Below, one piece after another: positions 28,701 to 34,391 of a stretch of DNA of 37,919 bases (positions within the stretch are counted from its first letter, which is position 1; each line of letters begins with the position of its first letter). The notes beneath the pieces are model-generated. The model had not been told where the DNA came from. It saw nothing but the letters and a program-made list of their open reading frames with translations, and searched no databases. The stretch covers positions 1-37,919 of IMG/VR virus record IMGVR_UViG_3300035188_000700; one strand, written 5' to 3'. This DNA is from a virus. The position numbers and the translations under genes were made by a program.

Positions 28701-29139
28701 TATCGGTGGTCTAAGGGGTGATAATTCTGTCGTGGTCGATGCTCAACAACAGCCTTTGTTTACCATGAATACAAAGACAGAAGCTATTCTTCCAAACCCT
28801 CAGGAGAATAGAGTTGATGTGGTGCCTACACAGAAACAAACTAATAGTGCTAATCAGCAAGCACCTAATCCTATGCAGCAATTCTCCGATGACTTGGAGA
28901 ATGTTAGAACAGAAATAAAAAATGCATTTAATGATATGACAGTTGAGAGCAATGTGACAGGTAAAACAGCAAGAAATCCTGTTTCTGATAGAGATAGCAA
29001 TATGATTGATGTTCTGTTAGATGTTACAAGAACCGCATATAAAAATCCAACTTCTATGAGAGCCTTTAATCGTTCTAGATTCCATGAGACAGGTGATCCT
29101 ACAAACGACTTCCATCATAGTATTGGTAATACTGCATAA
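25729..29139 (+). CDS. Tail/hub protein with two predicted peptidoglycan-hydrolase domains
   Basis: A 1136-residue protein with an ordered layout. Residues 1-100 are a helical N-terminus. Residues about 210-385 look like a phage tail lysozyme (YRTAGFSHNQSLALTAEVGR, then ENSY, later NLGMISMQGPRHTGLYNFL), with Glu245 or Glu241 as likely catalytic acid. Residues about 450-595 look like an amidase or CHAP/NlpC-like cysteine hydrolase (GKGYCGIGTRLAARDLFG with Cys460, GDGHVQIKL with His543, then KWVSYFDQ). Residues about 610-1010 are a Pro/Ala/Lys-rich linker, and a conserved-looking helical C-terminus follows (EIKNAFNDMTVESN, SRFHETGDPTNDFHHSIG). It takes the place of T4 gp28/gp29 at the end of the hub operon. 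The gp5-like proteins lack a lysozyme, so this probably supplies the wall-cutting activity during DNA entry. Its length might also contribute to tape-measure function. Confidence 0.72.
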   Translation: MIKIDKFSYKSLRKLTVGERLNAVKNPQIGNSLMSALTPTQIAELFPRYYLMREPDISGFLKAVPSSVQAAKQRYYDEQIQNTVSGAREGAPLAPGAPGVKKTWWDKVKETVSGGTARVMKPGEKPQYKLTDEQRATYDLLKSGQNIDANDPRTKFMATLTPEQMKTVGLEKIKTEDGKEMFHFNPESFKASREEAIKSLQTGVTPGTEGLKGSAVMQKNVYDAYRTAGFSHNQSLALTAEVGRENSYRSNIIFGTHTDPANSATNLGMISMQGPRHTGLYNFLKSKNLIGSDGQIVHSQESLVAMAQYQKQEMMTGTHGGSARQQQNVRDFLNDPNIDPEQASRVLGKDYIRWRYDDPRYAAHHQYRKNYLSQIEDITNKMKIGDTDGLRREYPEELIQAATRKLETEKSARGEHNLAEYTGAQMGAPGAPGLSVTAQNEGTKKLNEITSYHSAGKGYCGIGTRLAARDLFGDKYFASGLSTGGSAQASSLSRDNNYFQGSGYYNAKQDIEKDRATDPKYLNSLPIGTVISAQGGNVHGDGHVQIKLGPNKWVSYFDQSGVLAQRADGRQYHGYSVHIPNEKGLARISERGFATTVAAPEGQTAPAPTIEEAYDVNQAHPAADKHLDQHTSEVDAQGRPRAIGQAPLMPGEEAAHTNVEIRRREDPSQQPQYEPAPVTPGRVEQAPSIKGLEEQSAPIPVAPTPGDPTAVSPKVVPKGSQSPAAAVGPKETVFTLNKDAYISEVARKHPVIDGPFAGMGPVPDRAGVWKQTVDGFKEAEAKGILKYDQKTGRITIKDMNHPEVQKILKDMKDNNLDRNVFLKQYEEPKPKVETPKPEVKPIAPAPKGLEKFMEKPEPTPPAPAQAPAPAPAPQANVEPPTIKKFVKGEGYAAIKDVPNPNYKPPTVTQTGAPSATVNPPSQTGAPAAKPEEKKDTTPSPAPAQTSAPAPQAQPVQKAEPPKAEPKTDTPKVEVKATGGEAPADSHIQAYPIGGLRGDNSVVVDAQQQPLFTMNTKTEAILPNPQENRVDVVPTQKQTNSANQQAPNPMQQFSDDLENVRTEIKNAFNDMTVESNVTGKTARNPVSDRDSNMIDVLLDVTRTAYKNPTSMRAFNRSRFHETGDPTNDFHHSIGNTA

Positions 29140-29143
29140 AAAA

Positions 29144-29163
29144 GGGGAGCATTTCTGCTCCCC
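29144..29163. terminator. Bidirectional terminator between tail operon and gp32
   Basis: Stem GGGGAGCA / TGCTCCCC of 8 bp with loop TTTC. On the minus strand the loop reads GAAA (GNRA type) and is followed by six T, ending gp32 transcription. On the plus strand it is followed by AATCTTTTT, ending the hub operon. It lies between two convergent stop codons only 31 nt apart. Confidence 0.9.
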
Positions 29164-29170
29164 AATCTTT

Positions 29171-30136
29171 TTAGTCATTTAGAAGATCGAGAAACTGCTT
29201 TAGGTCAGGATCTTCTTCCTCTTCTTCCTTCTCGACAACAGGCGCCGCCTTACGAGCAACGGGCTTCGGGTCTGTGAAAGGAACTTCCTCGCTATCTTCA
29301 ATATCACCTCTTGCCTTAACTGTAGAGGCATTGGTATTACCTGCATTTGCGAGGCCTAGAACATCGTCAAGACGACGCTTTAGTTCCTCATATGACTTGA
29401 AGTTCTTACGATCTACAATCTCTTTGAGAGAATGTTCTCTTTTCCAGATTGCTTCTAGCTCCGCATCATCATCAGATAGCGGACCAGGTGTTAGGAACAC
29501 CGACTCGTCGTAATTTGGAAACGACACGCTACGACCACCAATATTGACGTTCTGTCGTGTCATCTTTAGCTTGAAGTTAGCACCTTCCCATAGATTGAAA
29601 GGATTGATTTTCTTTTCTGACTCAAGGTCTGGATTCATCATCTTTGTAATCTTATCAAAGATTTTCTTACCATACTTGAATAGAAAAACCTTACCCTCAT
29701 TCTCTGGATTCTTAGGATCACTCACCACATAGATGTTAGAAACATAATGCAAGCGGCGCTTCTGGTCACGGGCCTGCTTACGCTCAGGAGCGTTTTCATC
29801 CTGTGTTGAATTCCATAGCTGTGAGTTGTATTCAGAAACAGGATCCTTTTCATCGAAGGTAGTCAAGGACTTTTCGATATACCACTTACCTGTAGACTTG
29901 CACTGGAAACCGTGGTCGAAATAACGAACCCAAGGTAGGGCATCGTCACCATCGACAGCGGATCCTGGCAGAAAACGAATGACTGCTAGGGCATTACCAG
30001 ACTTATCTGACGTTGGCTTCCAATAGTTGCCTTCGTCTTCCTTGTCATAGTTGTTAGTGGGATTGGAAAGTTTGTCTACTTCCTTGAGAAGATTACCGAA
30101 ATCTTTAGACTGTTTCTTGAGGTTTGAAAAGTTCAT
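29171..30136 (-). CDS. 32: Single-stranded DNA-binding protein gp32
   Basis: A 321-residue homologue of T4 gp32, which coats single-stranded DNA in replication and recombination. Start: I place it at the internal ATG (MNFSNLKKQ) because GGAG lies 10 nt before it, although the frame is open 25 codons further. Features: a basic N-terminus; SGNALAVIRFLPG (T4 GNGQAVIRFLP); DHGF then GKWYIEKS; NPENEGKVFLFKYGKKIFDK; FNLWEGANFKLKM; FPNYDESVFL; and an acidic C-tail with EEEEEDPDLKQFLDLLND. The T4 zinc ligands Cys77, Cys87 and Cys90 are replaced (EKS at residues 88-90, DPVSEY at 98-103), while the His (His75) is kept. A near-perfect sigma70 promoter lies 60-90 nt upstream, and a terminator follows. 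Confidence 0.95.
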   Translation of the reverse strand: MNFSNLKKQSKDFGNLLKEVDKLSNPTNNYDKEDEGNYWKPTSDKSGNALAVIRFLPGSAVDGDDALPWVRYFDHGFQCKSTGKWYIEKSLTTFDEKDPVSEYNSQLWNSTQDENAPERKQARDQKRRLHYVSNIYVVSDPKNPENEGKVFLFKYGKKIFDKITKMMNPDLESEKKINPFNLWEGANFKLKMTRQNVNIGGRSVSFPNYDESVFLTPGPLSDDDAELEAIWKREHSLKEIVDRKNFKSYEELKRRLDDVLGLANAGNTNASTVKARGDIEDSEEVPFTDPKPVARKAAPVVEKEEEEEDPDLKQFLDLLND

Positions 30137-30196
30137 ATATTTTCTCCGTATAACGTTGTATAGTTTCTTGTCCACATAATCATCATATAATAAGGT

Positions 30197-30225
30197 ATTA
30201 TAACAGAACATTCTCGCTCTGTCAA
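30197..30225 (-). promoter_or_regulatory. Consensus sigma70-type promoter of gp32
   Basis: The minus strand reads TTGACA (30220-30225), a 17-nt spacer and TATAAT (30197-30202), an exact match to the bacterial consensus. The start would fall about 55 nt before the gp32 ATG. A GATAAATA element just upstream (30230-30237) could be a separate phage late promoter. Confidence 0.85.
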
Positions 30226-30251
30226 GTGGTATTTATCTACCACTCCATAAT

Positions 30252-30279
30252 AAAGGCAGGGACCGAAGTCCCTGCCTTT
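30252..30279 (-). terminator. UUCG-loop terminator after the 55-aa ORF
   Basis: A 12-bp stem (AAAGGCAGGGAC and its complement) with loop TTCG on the minus strand. The closing C-G pair makes a cUUCGg tetraloop, the stable type favoured in T4 terminators. Followed by TTTATTATGG, it should end transcription 9 nt after the small ORF and insulate the gp32 promoter. Confidence 0.85.
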
Positions 30280-30287
30280 TCGGTATA

Positions 30288-30455
30288 TTACTTACCGAAC
30301 TCTAGCCCAGTACCTCTGTGCAGGATCTTTCCTGCAATAACAGAATACTCTGGATGAATAGCATAAAGATCATAGATCATCTGTGCTGCAACAGAAGCAT
30401 CTTTATTGTTTCTAATGAGAATGGCCATTGCCTCTAGGATTTCTTCTTTTGTCAT
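30288..30455 (-). CDS. Small conserved-looking protein, 55 aa
   Basis: ATG at 30455 with AGGAG 9 nt upstream opens a 55-codon frame (MTKEEILEAMAILIRNNKDA, AAQMIYDLYAIHPEYSVIAG, ending TGLEFGK). The protein is mainly helical, with no Cys or Trp. A strong ribosome site on one side and a strong terminator on the other support it as a real gene, the last of the gp59 operon. No family is recognised. Confidence 0.75.
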   Translation of the reverse strand: MTKEEILEAMAILIRNNKDASVAAQMIYDLYAIHPEYSVIAGKILHRGTGLEFGK

Positions 30456-30478
30456 TACTCTCTTTCTCCTTTTGTTTC

Positions 30479-30667
30479 CTAAATTTCACAAACGCATTGC
30501 TCAATTAAAATGTTTAGATAAAATTCAACCTCTTCTGAAATGGCAAAAGTCTCACCGTTCAAATCTTGAAGTAAGAGTTTATTTGATGAAGAATCTTTCA
30601 CCATTTTAAGTTTACCATCTGCAAAATCTAATATTATATCAGATGCCCTACCCTCTAGTAACCTCAT
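30479..30667 (-). CDS. Hypothetical protein, 62 aa
   Basis: Starts inside the end of gp59 (20-nt overlap) with GGGAG before its ATG. The N-terminal half is beta-like (DIILDFADGKLKMVKDSSSN, KLLLQDLNGETF), and the C-terminal half is a helix (EVEFYLNILIEQCV). It lies in the interval where T4 has gp33, but I see no gp33 resemblance. Function unknown. Confidence 0.65.
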   Translation of the reverse strand: MRLLEGRASDIILDFADGKLKMVKDSSSNKLLLQDLNGETFAISEEVEFYLNILIEQCVCEI

Positions 30668-31253
30668 CGATTTTCTCCCTCAGTATGGCTTTGAATTTAT
30701 CTCTGTCATACTTTACAAAAGGTTTATATCGCCTGAGTTTCAAAGCAACCTTCGTCCAAATTATGTCATTTTGACCGAAACGATCATCAAACTTCTCGAA
30801 AAAATGTATAAAGTCTTGCAATATAACCATAGTCTCTGGGCATACATTTTTTCCTAGGTATGCAGTGATTATGTATGGATATTCCTCATCTTTAATCTCG
30901 AAGGGTTTTTTAGCTCCATATTTAAACACCACATCTAAGTTTTGTGCGAACACATATGATAATGACTGATTTCTTGCCTTGTATTTAGTAAAATTTGCAA
31001 CTGCGTCATCTTCTAGGAGTTGTGTCACATAGTTTCTATCTTCGAGCCTGTTAGAGACAAAAAAGTCTATAAGTTCTCTATCAGTATACTCTTTGGCCAC
31101 TTTTTCAAAGAACCACTTATCAGGTCTCTTTTCATATGCTGATCTTGATGCATTAACCTTCTTGTGCTTGAACATGTCAAAAGTTGGCGAGCGGAAGTGT
31201 GTCCGCACCGTGACGAAAATTACATATGCTCCATAGCCTGAGAAATGTGCCAT
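30648..31253 (-). CDS. 59: gp59, loader of the replicative helicase
   Basis: A 201-residue homologue of T4 gp59 (217), which places the gp41 helicase on gp32-coated forks and recombination intermediates. The best-matching block is ASRSAYEKRPDKWFFEKVAK then EYTDRELIDFFVSN, equivalent to T4 SDAAYQKRRDKYFFQKLSEK and ELALIFISN. The C-terminal half keeps the helical pattern (VILQDFIHFFEKFDDRF, IIWTKVALKLRRYKPFV; T4 ILLDSFLNIIDKHDE, LVWNNYSIKLKAY). Residues before the block are basic and match the T4 N-terminus in length, supporting this start. The ATG overlaps the preceding stop by one base. It is near gp32 as in T4. Confidence 0.9.
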   Translation of the reverse strand: MAHFSGYGAYVIFVTVRTHFRSPTFDMFKHKKVNASRSAYEKRPDKWFFEKVAKEYTDRELIDFFVSNRLEDRNYVTQLLEDDAVANFTKYKARNQSLSYVFAQNLDVVFKYGAKKPFEIKDEEYPYIITAYLGKNVCPETMVILQDFIHFFEKFDDRFGQNDIIWTKVALKLRRYKPFVKYDRDKFKAILREKIDEVTRG

Positions 31254-31975
31254 TATGTGATTGTATAGATTTTGTTTGAGTATCCGTATTCTAGATTGGA
31301 ATACACTTCCTCATCATAGATTTCTGTTGGATTTTCCAACTGTTTCAGTATATTATAGTCTACTATCTTTGTCAACTCTCTGAAGGTGTTGGATGAAAAA
31401 TAGACTTCTTTTCCATTAGCATGACAATCTAATAGGAAGTTCCAATTCCTAATGGCCTCATCTTCTTGTCTAAAAATGTTGGAAGCTATAATCACATCAC
31501 ATTCATGTAGGTTGATATATGTTCCAAAAGCATAAGGAGAGCTTTCATTACCTATAACAGAAAGCACGGCACCAGTCCTTGTCAAAGGAGGCAGGCTACC
31601 ACCTACAAGGTTTAGACCACATTGCTTGATTTGTATGTTCAAAGAACCATAGTCCATGCAATATGTCTGTATCTTTTTGTTATTGAAATGGATATAGTTT
31701 CTTCTAACAAAATTAGCCAAATTGAAAGAGTGGATAAACTTTACGGCATTTGTATCAAAAGAAAAAATGCCTGAGTATTCATCAATGAAGTACCCACTCT
31801 GTAATAGTGGTTTAACTGAATAGTAATCTTGCATTAGGATATCATAGTAGTAATCCAGCAATTCACCGTCGTGAAAAGGGCTATCGAAAAAACGATGAAA
31901 CTTTCCTATCCAATCTTTATGTGAAGGGATAGTTTCATCTATAAGTTGGTCGAAGGGTGAGAGATTATATTTCAT
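31253..31975 (-). CDS. Unknown protein, 240 aa
   Basis: The protein begins with an aromatic-rich helical half (HKDWIGKFHRFFDSPF, DYYYDILMQDYYSVKPLLQS). The C-terminal half has alternating strands and helices (LNIQIKQCGLNLVGG, HECDVIIASNIFRQEDEAIR, GKEVYFSSNTFRELTKIVD) that vaguely suggest a Rossmann-like fold such as a methyltransferase or nucleotide-binding protein. The usual glycine motif is missing. It overlaps the nucleotidyltransferase gene by 4 nt (ATGA) and gp59 by 1 nt, so it is part of the same operon. I do not recognise it. Confidence 0.75.
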   Translation of the reverse strand: MKYNLSPFDQLIDETIPSHKDWIGKFHRFFDSPFHDGELLDYYYDILMQDYYSVKPLLQSGYFIDEYSGIFSFDTNAVKFIHSFNLANFVRRNYIHFNNKKIQTYCMDYGSLNIQIKQCGLNLVGGSLPPLTRTGAVLSVIGNESSPYAFGTYINLHECDVIIASNIFRQEDEAIRNWNFLLDCHANGKEVYFSSNTFRELTKIVDYNILKQLENPTEIYDEEVYSNLEYGYSNKIYTIT

Positions 31976-32907
31976 TTTGTTTGTTTTAGATAGTCCAATG
32001 TTATTTTAGTATCACTACGAAGTATATTATCCATTTCATTCATCGAATTAGGTCCGTATTTGCTTATAATGTCATCGAGTTCAAATGGCTTTTTGATATC
32101 GCCAATCGCATTTCTGGTGAGGTGATCATGATAAGAATTATTCTTCCTATTAGCTATATTTTGTAGCGCCGTCCTAATGTCTGCCGCAACTTGCGTCGCA
32201 TTGGCCGTCGGCACACTAGGATATTTGACCTTACGAAGCATATCCTCTAGTGACTGTGACTTTGACTTTAGTGGCGCTTCAATCAAAAGGTCTTCTTCTG
32301 TCTTCCAACCACGTTGTCTAAACTTATTAAGACGATTGCTTTTCACTTTTTTATTACCATTGACAATAAGGTGTTTGTTCATAATAGCCTCATAAGTCTG
32401 ATGGCTAATGTAAAGTCTGCCTCCATGATAGGATGCCATACAGTGAATGAAGTCAAAATGATCAATCAGTGCCTTGCGATCCGTGAAGTCGGTCTTGATA
32501 TACTGGACATTTGAATCGTGATTTCGTGCTGTAGCAAAGATATGTTCATTGCTATAATCATCATCCTCGTCCAGATGATACTTTACTGACCATGTACCCG
32601 GCTTATACCTAAACATATTCTCAAATTTCTCATGTGGCGTGGGACTTTCAGGATTGAATGATTCATCTTTTAGAAGAAAGGTATCAATGTCGTTGATGCG
32701 TTCATCCCTTAGCAGAGAACTAATACAACCACCAGCAACGACCATAAATTCTTTATTATAATCATCAAAAATGGTTACCGTATCACTTTTATCCCAACTT
32801 GGTCGTCTTCTTTCATAAAGGCCAACGTCATTGATTAGTCTTTCTAGTTTCTGTTTGACATCGGCAATGTGCTGCACTTCTTTGTCGGTAAAATCTTCAC
32901 TAGACAT
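31972..32907 (-). CDS. Nucleotidyltransferase-fold protein
   Basis: A 311-residue protein with the polymerase-beta / CCA-adding type active-site pattern. VVAGGCISSLLRDERINDID includes Gly59-Gly60 and Asp73-x-Asp75 as metal ligands. The later HFDFIHCMASYHGGRLYIS supplies a possible third acidic residue, and SNRLNKFRQRGW resembles the Arg-Leu...Lys-Tyr...Arg-Gly-Phe block seen in related phage proteins. The substrate is unknown: tRNA repair, protein nucleotidylation or an RNA tail are all possible. Its ribosome site is AAGGG. The gene lies between the probable gp33 and the unknown 240-aa gene and is translationally coupled to the latter. Proximity to a phage tmRNA about 1.1 kb upstream is interesting but not evidence of a link. 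Confidence 0.68.
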   Translation of the reverse strand: MSSEDFTDKEVQHIADVKQKLERLINDVGLYERRRPSWDKSDTVTIFDDYNKEFMVVAGGCISSLLRDERINDIDTFLLKDESFNPESPTPHEKFENMFRYKPGTWSVKYHLDEDDDYSNEHIFATARNHDSNVQYIKTDFTDRKALIDHFDFIHCMASYHGGRLYISHQTYEAIMNKHLIVNGNKKVKSNRLNKFRQRGWKTEEDLLIEAPLKSKSQSLEDMLRKVKYPSVPTANATQVAADIRTALQNIANRKNNSYHDHLTRNAIGDIKKPFELDDIISKYGPNSMNEMDNILRSDTKITLDYLKQTK

Positions 32908-32918
32908 GATGTAACCCT

Positions 32919-33143
32919 TTATAAAGGAAGTTGTGAGGTATTAGATTTCTTGAGGAAGTGGAGTTCTTCGGCTTCTAGTTTGATTTTGGATTTGAGAACA
33001 CCCGAGACTAACTTTGCTGCGGTCTCTATCTCGAATCCCGTTTTTTCACAGTAAATAATTATAGCATCTATATAAGAGATATCTTTCATATAAACTAGAT
33101 TCTCGATCTCCATACTGAATTTATTGATATCATCTGTTGTCAT
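32919..33143 (-). CDS. 33: Probable late-transcription coactivator gp33
   Basis: A 74-residue helical protein. EIENLVYMKDISYIDAIIIY then CEKTGFEIETAAKLVSGVLK and SKIKLEAEELHFLKK follow the pattern of short proteins annotated as late promoter transcription accessory protein (gp33) in T4-like marine phages. T4 gp33 links RNA polymerase to the sliding clamp at late promoters. The C-terminal end (SQLPL) could be a clamp-binding tail. It overlaps the next gene upstream by 4 nt (ATGA). Presence near gp32 and gp59 fits T4 gene order. The CTAAATA motifs in the structural half would be its targets. Assignment is from memory of the family, so moderate. Confidence 0.6.
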   Translation of the reverse strand: MTTDDINKFSMEIENLVYMKDISYIDAIIIYCEKTGFEIETAAKLVSGVLKSKIKLEAEELHFLKKSNTSQLPL

Positions 33144-33376
33144 AGTGTTTTTGTTCCTGTGACGAAATGGTTCAACTGCTCCGCTACCTGAATGATTTTA
33201 TTTGCGTCAATAATTTCCAACTCAGGAAAGTTTGGAGGAGTAGTATGATTAGCAAGTGCTAATTCTCTCTGTGAATGCCAGTCTTGTTCTAGTCTGGTCC
33301 TTGTTGCTAGAGTCCTATCAGATTCGATAGACTGTGCAAGTTTTAAAAGCTCTAAACGTATCTCGAACGTTGTCAT
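33140..33376 (-). CDS. Hypothetical T4-like conserved small protein, 78 aa
   Basis: I place the start at the ATG at 33376 because AGGAGA lies just upstream; an earlier in-frame ATG at 33397 lacks a ribosome site and overlaps the previous gene. The product begins MTTFEIRLELLKLAQSIES and ends with a helix (ANKIIQVAEQLNHFVTG). The opening resembles small unnamed proteins of T4-like cyanophages. The stop overlaps the gp33 start. Function unknown. Confidence 0.75.
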   Translation of the reverse strand: MTTFEIRLELLKLAQSIESDRTLATRTRLEQDWHSQRELALANHTTPPNFPELEIIDANKIIQVAEQLNHFVTGTKTL

Positions 33377-33393
33377 TTTGTTTCTCCTGTGTA

Positions 33394-34023
33394 TCAAAAA
33401 ATGATTTCTCCGGGTAGGCCTAATTGCATTGAGCCTTTTACAAATACATCAAATGCTAAACAATATCTGGTTGTGTCCGAATTGTTCTGTTCTGTTGAGT
33501 GACCTAGGTAAGAAGGGAAGAATACTAGCATATTGTTTTTAGGTTGGACAAAAAACCTCTCACAGTTGTATATGTTCCAATTCTTGATATTCCATTCAAA
33601 CCATTTTGTCATAGGATCAATATGAGATGGAGGTCTATGAAAGTTTATTCTACTACTGTCATCAGGGACATCAAGATAAAGAACACCGGAAAATATAGAC
33701 TTGGAATGATAATGTTCATCTGCATAATCACCAGGTTCTAGCTTGAGAACCCATGATGTTTTGATAAGGAATTTAAAATTTTGTGTATCTATACCTTGAA
33801 CAGTTTCTATGTAATCGTCTAAAGCTGATTCAATCTGTTCTTTGAGCATTTGACAATGAGGATCATCTAGTACCTTTTTTGCAACCGAATAGGAGCAACA
33901 ACCGTTTCTGACCCTCTCGAAAGGTAAACTATATAGATAATCTTTCAATGTATTATCGATACCGCTAATTGTTGTCGTAGCAACAGGTATCGAAAATAAC
34001 GGGACAATATCAAAAGAGTTCAT
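33394..34023 (-). CDS. Putative 2-oxoglutarate-Fe(II) oxygenase (downstream of tmRNA)
   Basis: A 209-residue protein with the signature of the phage-common 2OG-Fe(II) oxygenase family: WVLKLEPGDYADEHYHSKS, then IFSGVLYLDVPDD with His104 and His106, and MLVFFPSYLGHSTEQN with His175, followed by Arg186 in TTRYCLAFDVF for 2-oxoglutarate binding. Such enzymes hydroxylate proteins, nucleic acids or small molecules; the target is unknown. The ATG lies only about 17 nt past the apparent end of the tmRNA coding piece, with AAGGATT as ribosome site. The gene may therefore be transcribed from the tmRNA promoter. Confidence 0.8.
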   Translation of the reverse strand: MNSFDIVPLFSIPVATTTISGIDNTLKDYLYSLPFERVRNGCCSYSVAKKVLDDPHCQMLKEQIESALDDYIETVQGIDTQNFKFLIKTSWVLKLEPGDYADEHYHSKSIFSGVLYLDVPDDSSRINFHRPPSHIDPMTKWFEWNIKNWNIYNCERFFVQPKNNMLVFFPSYLGHSTEQNNSDTTRYCLAFDVFVKGSMQLGLPGEIIF

Positions 34024-34043
34024 AGTAATCCTTATGCTAAGTT

Positions 34044-34072
34044 GCCACCATTTCTGTTTCTAGGCTGGTGGC
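34044..34072 (-). other. Hairpin near 3' end of tmRNA coding piece
   Basis: GCCACCA (34066-34072) and TGGTGGC (34044-34050) form a 7-bp stem with a 15-nt loop, 11 nt after the tag stop codon, comparable with helix P5 in other tmRNAs. Confidence 0.65.
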
Positions 34073-34083
34073 CCACCCACAGG

Positions 34084-34128
34084 TTATGCTGCTAGAGCAA
34101 AAGCCTCATATGCATTGTTGTCGTTTGC
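34084..34128 (-). other. tmRNA tag-peptide reading frame
   Basis: The resume codon GCA at 34126-34128 is followed by a frame encoding ANDNNAYEAFALAA and TAA. Start ANDN is typical of alphaproteobacterial tags, and the LAA end is the ClpXP-type degradation signal. It is preceded by AAATCGTAAAT, similar to the region before other resume codons. Confidence 0.93.
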
Positions 34129-34191
34129 ATTTACGATTTGCTTTCGATCTCCTTACGACCTTACTGAATCCCGTCGAACCTGTTCGCCCCC

Positions 34192-34284
34192 ATCAAAGAT
34201 ACACTGTTGGACCCTCTGTCTTGTTCCAACTTTTCTCATAAAGAGTTGCGGGTTCCTATCTTTTCAGTCTAGGCAGTGTATCTA
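34192..34284 (-). other. Intervening segment of tmRNA precursor
   Basis: 93 nt lie between the CCA end and the 5' end of the coding piece. The segment is closed by a perfect 10-bp helix (34274-34283 with 34197-34206, AGATACACTG and its complement). This would hold the two ends of the acceptor stem together until processing removes it. Confidence 0.8.
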
Positions 34285-34357
34285 TGGTGGAGGCGGTGGG
34301 AATCGCACCCACGTCCAAGAAACCTATATTTCGTCTCTCAACGACCTAAGCATAGTA

Positions 34358-34386
34358 TTTATAGCACATATGGTCTTTCTTGTCAA
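34358..34386 (-). promoter_or_regulatory. Sigma70-type promoter of the tmRNA
   Basis: TTGACA (34381-34386), a 17-nt spacer and TATAAA (34358-34363), with TGC directly before the -10 (extended -10). The predicted start at about 34351 is the 5' end of the acceptor piece. The -35 box begins 5 nt after the stop of the upstream oxygenase gene. Confidence 0.88.
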
Positions 34387-34391
34387 GTTTT

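Larger units (their letters stand above)
34040..34351 (-). ncRNA. ssrA: Circularly permuted (two-piece) tmRNA
   Basis: Reading the minus strand from 34351, the order is acceptor piece, intervening segment, coding piece, the reverse of a normal ssrA gene. The acceptor piece ends GACGTGGG, a seven-base loop, CCCACCGCCTCCACCA, with encoded CCA at 34285. The coding piece begins GGGGGCG at 34191 and continues AACAGGTTCGACGGG, the tmRNA D-loop signature. GGGGGCG pairs with CGCCTCC over 7 bp, and the third pair is G-U, the alanyl-tRNA synthetase identity element. The tag frame lies at 34084-34128. Permuted tmRNAs are known from alphaproteobacteria, some betaproteobacteria and some cyanobacteria. The RNA would rescue stalled ribosomes with host SmpB. 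The outer ends of both mature pieces are approximate. Confidence 0.93.

Noticed and set aside
30137-30211. 25-codon N-terminal extension of gp32
   Set aside because: It contains the promoter -10 box and the untranslated leader, has no ribosome site, and has no counterpart in gp32 proteins.
30230-30237. GATAAATA upstream of gp32 as a late promoter
   Set aside because: Off consensus and about 95 nt from the start; kept only as a note with the sigma70 promoter.
34318-34354. Possible pairing between acceptor-piece 5' part and coding-piece 3' part (GTTTCT with AGAAAC, TATGCT with AGCATA)
   Set aside because: Short, with mismatches, and the second pairing needs bases at or before the predicted transcript start. 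Not claimed as helix P2 without a covariance model.
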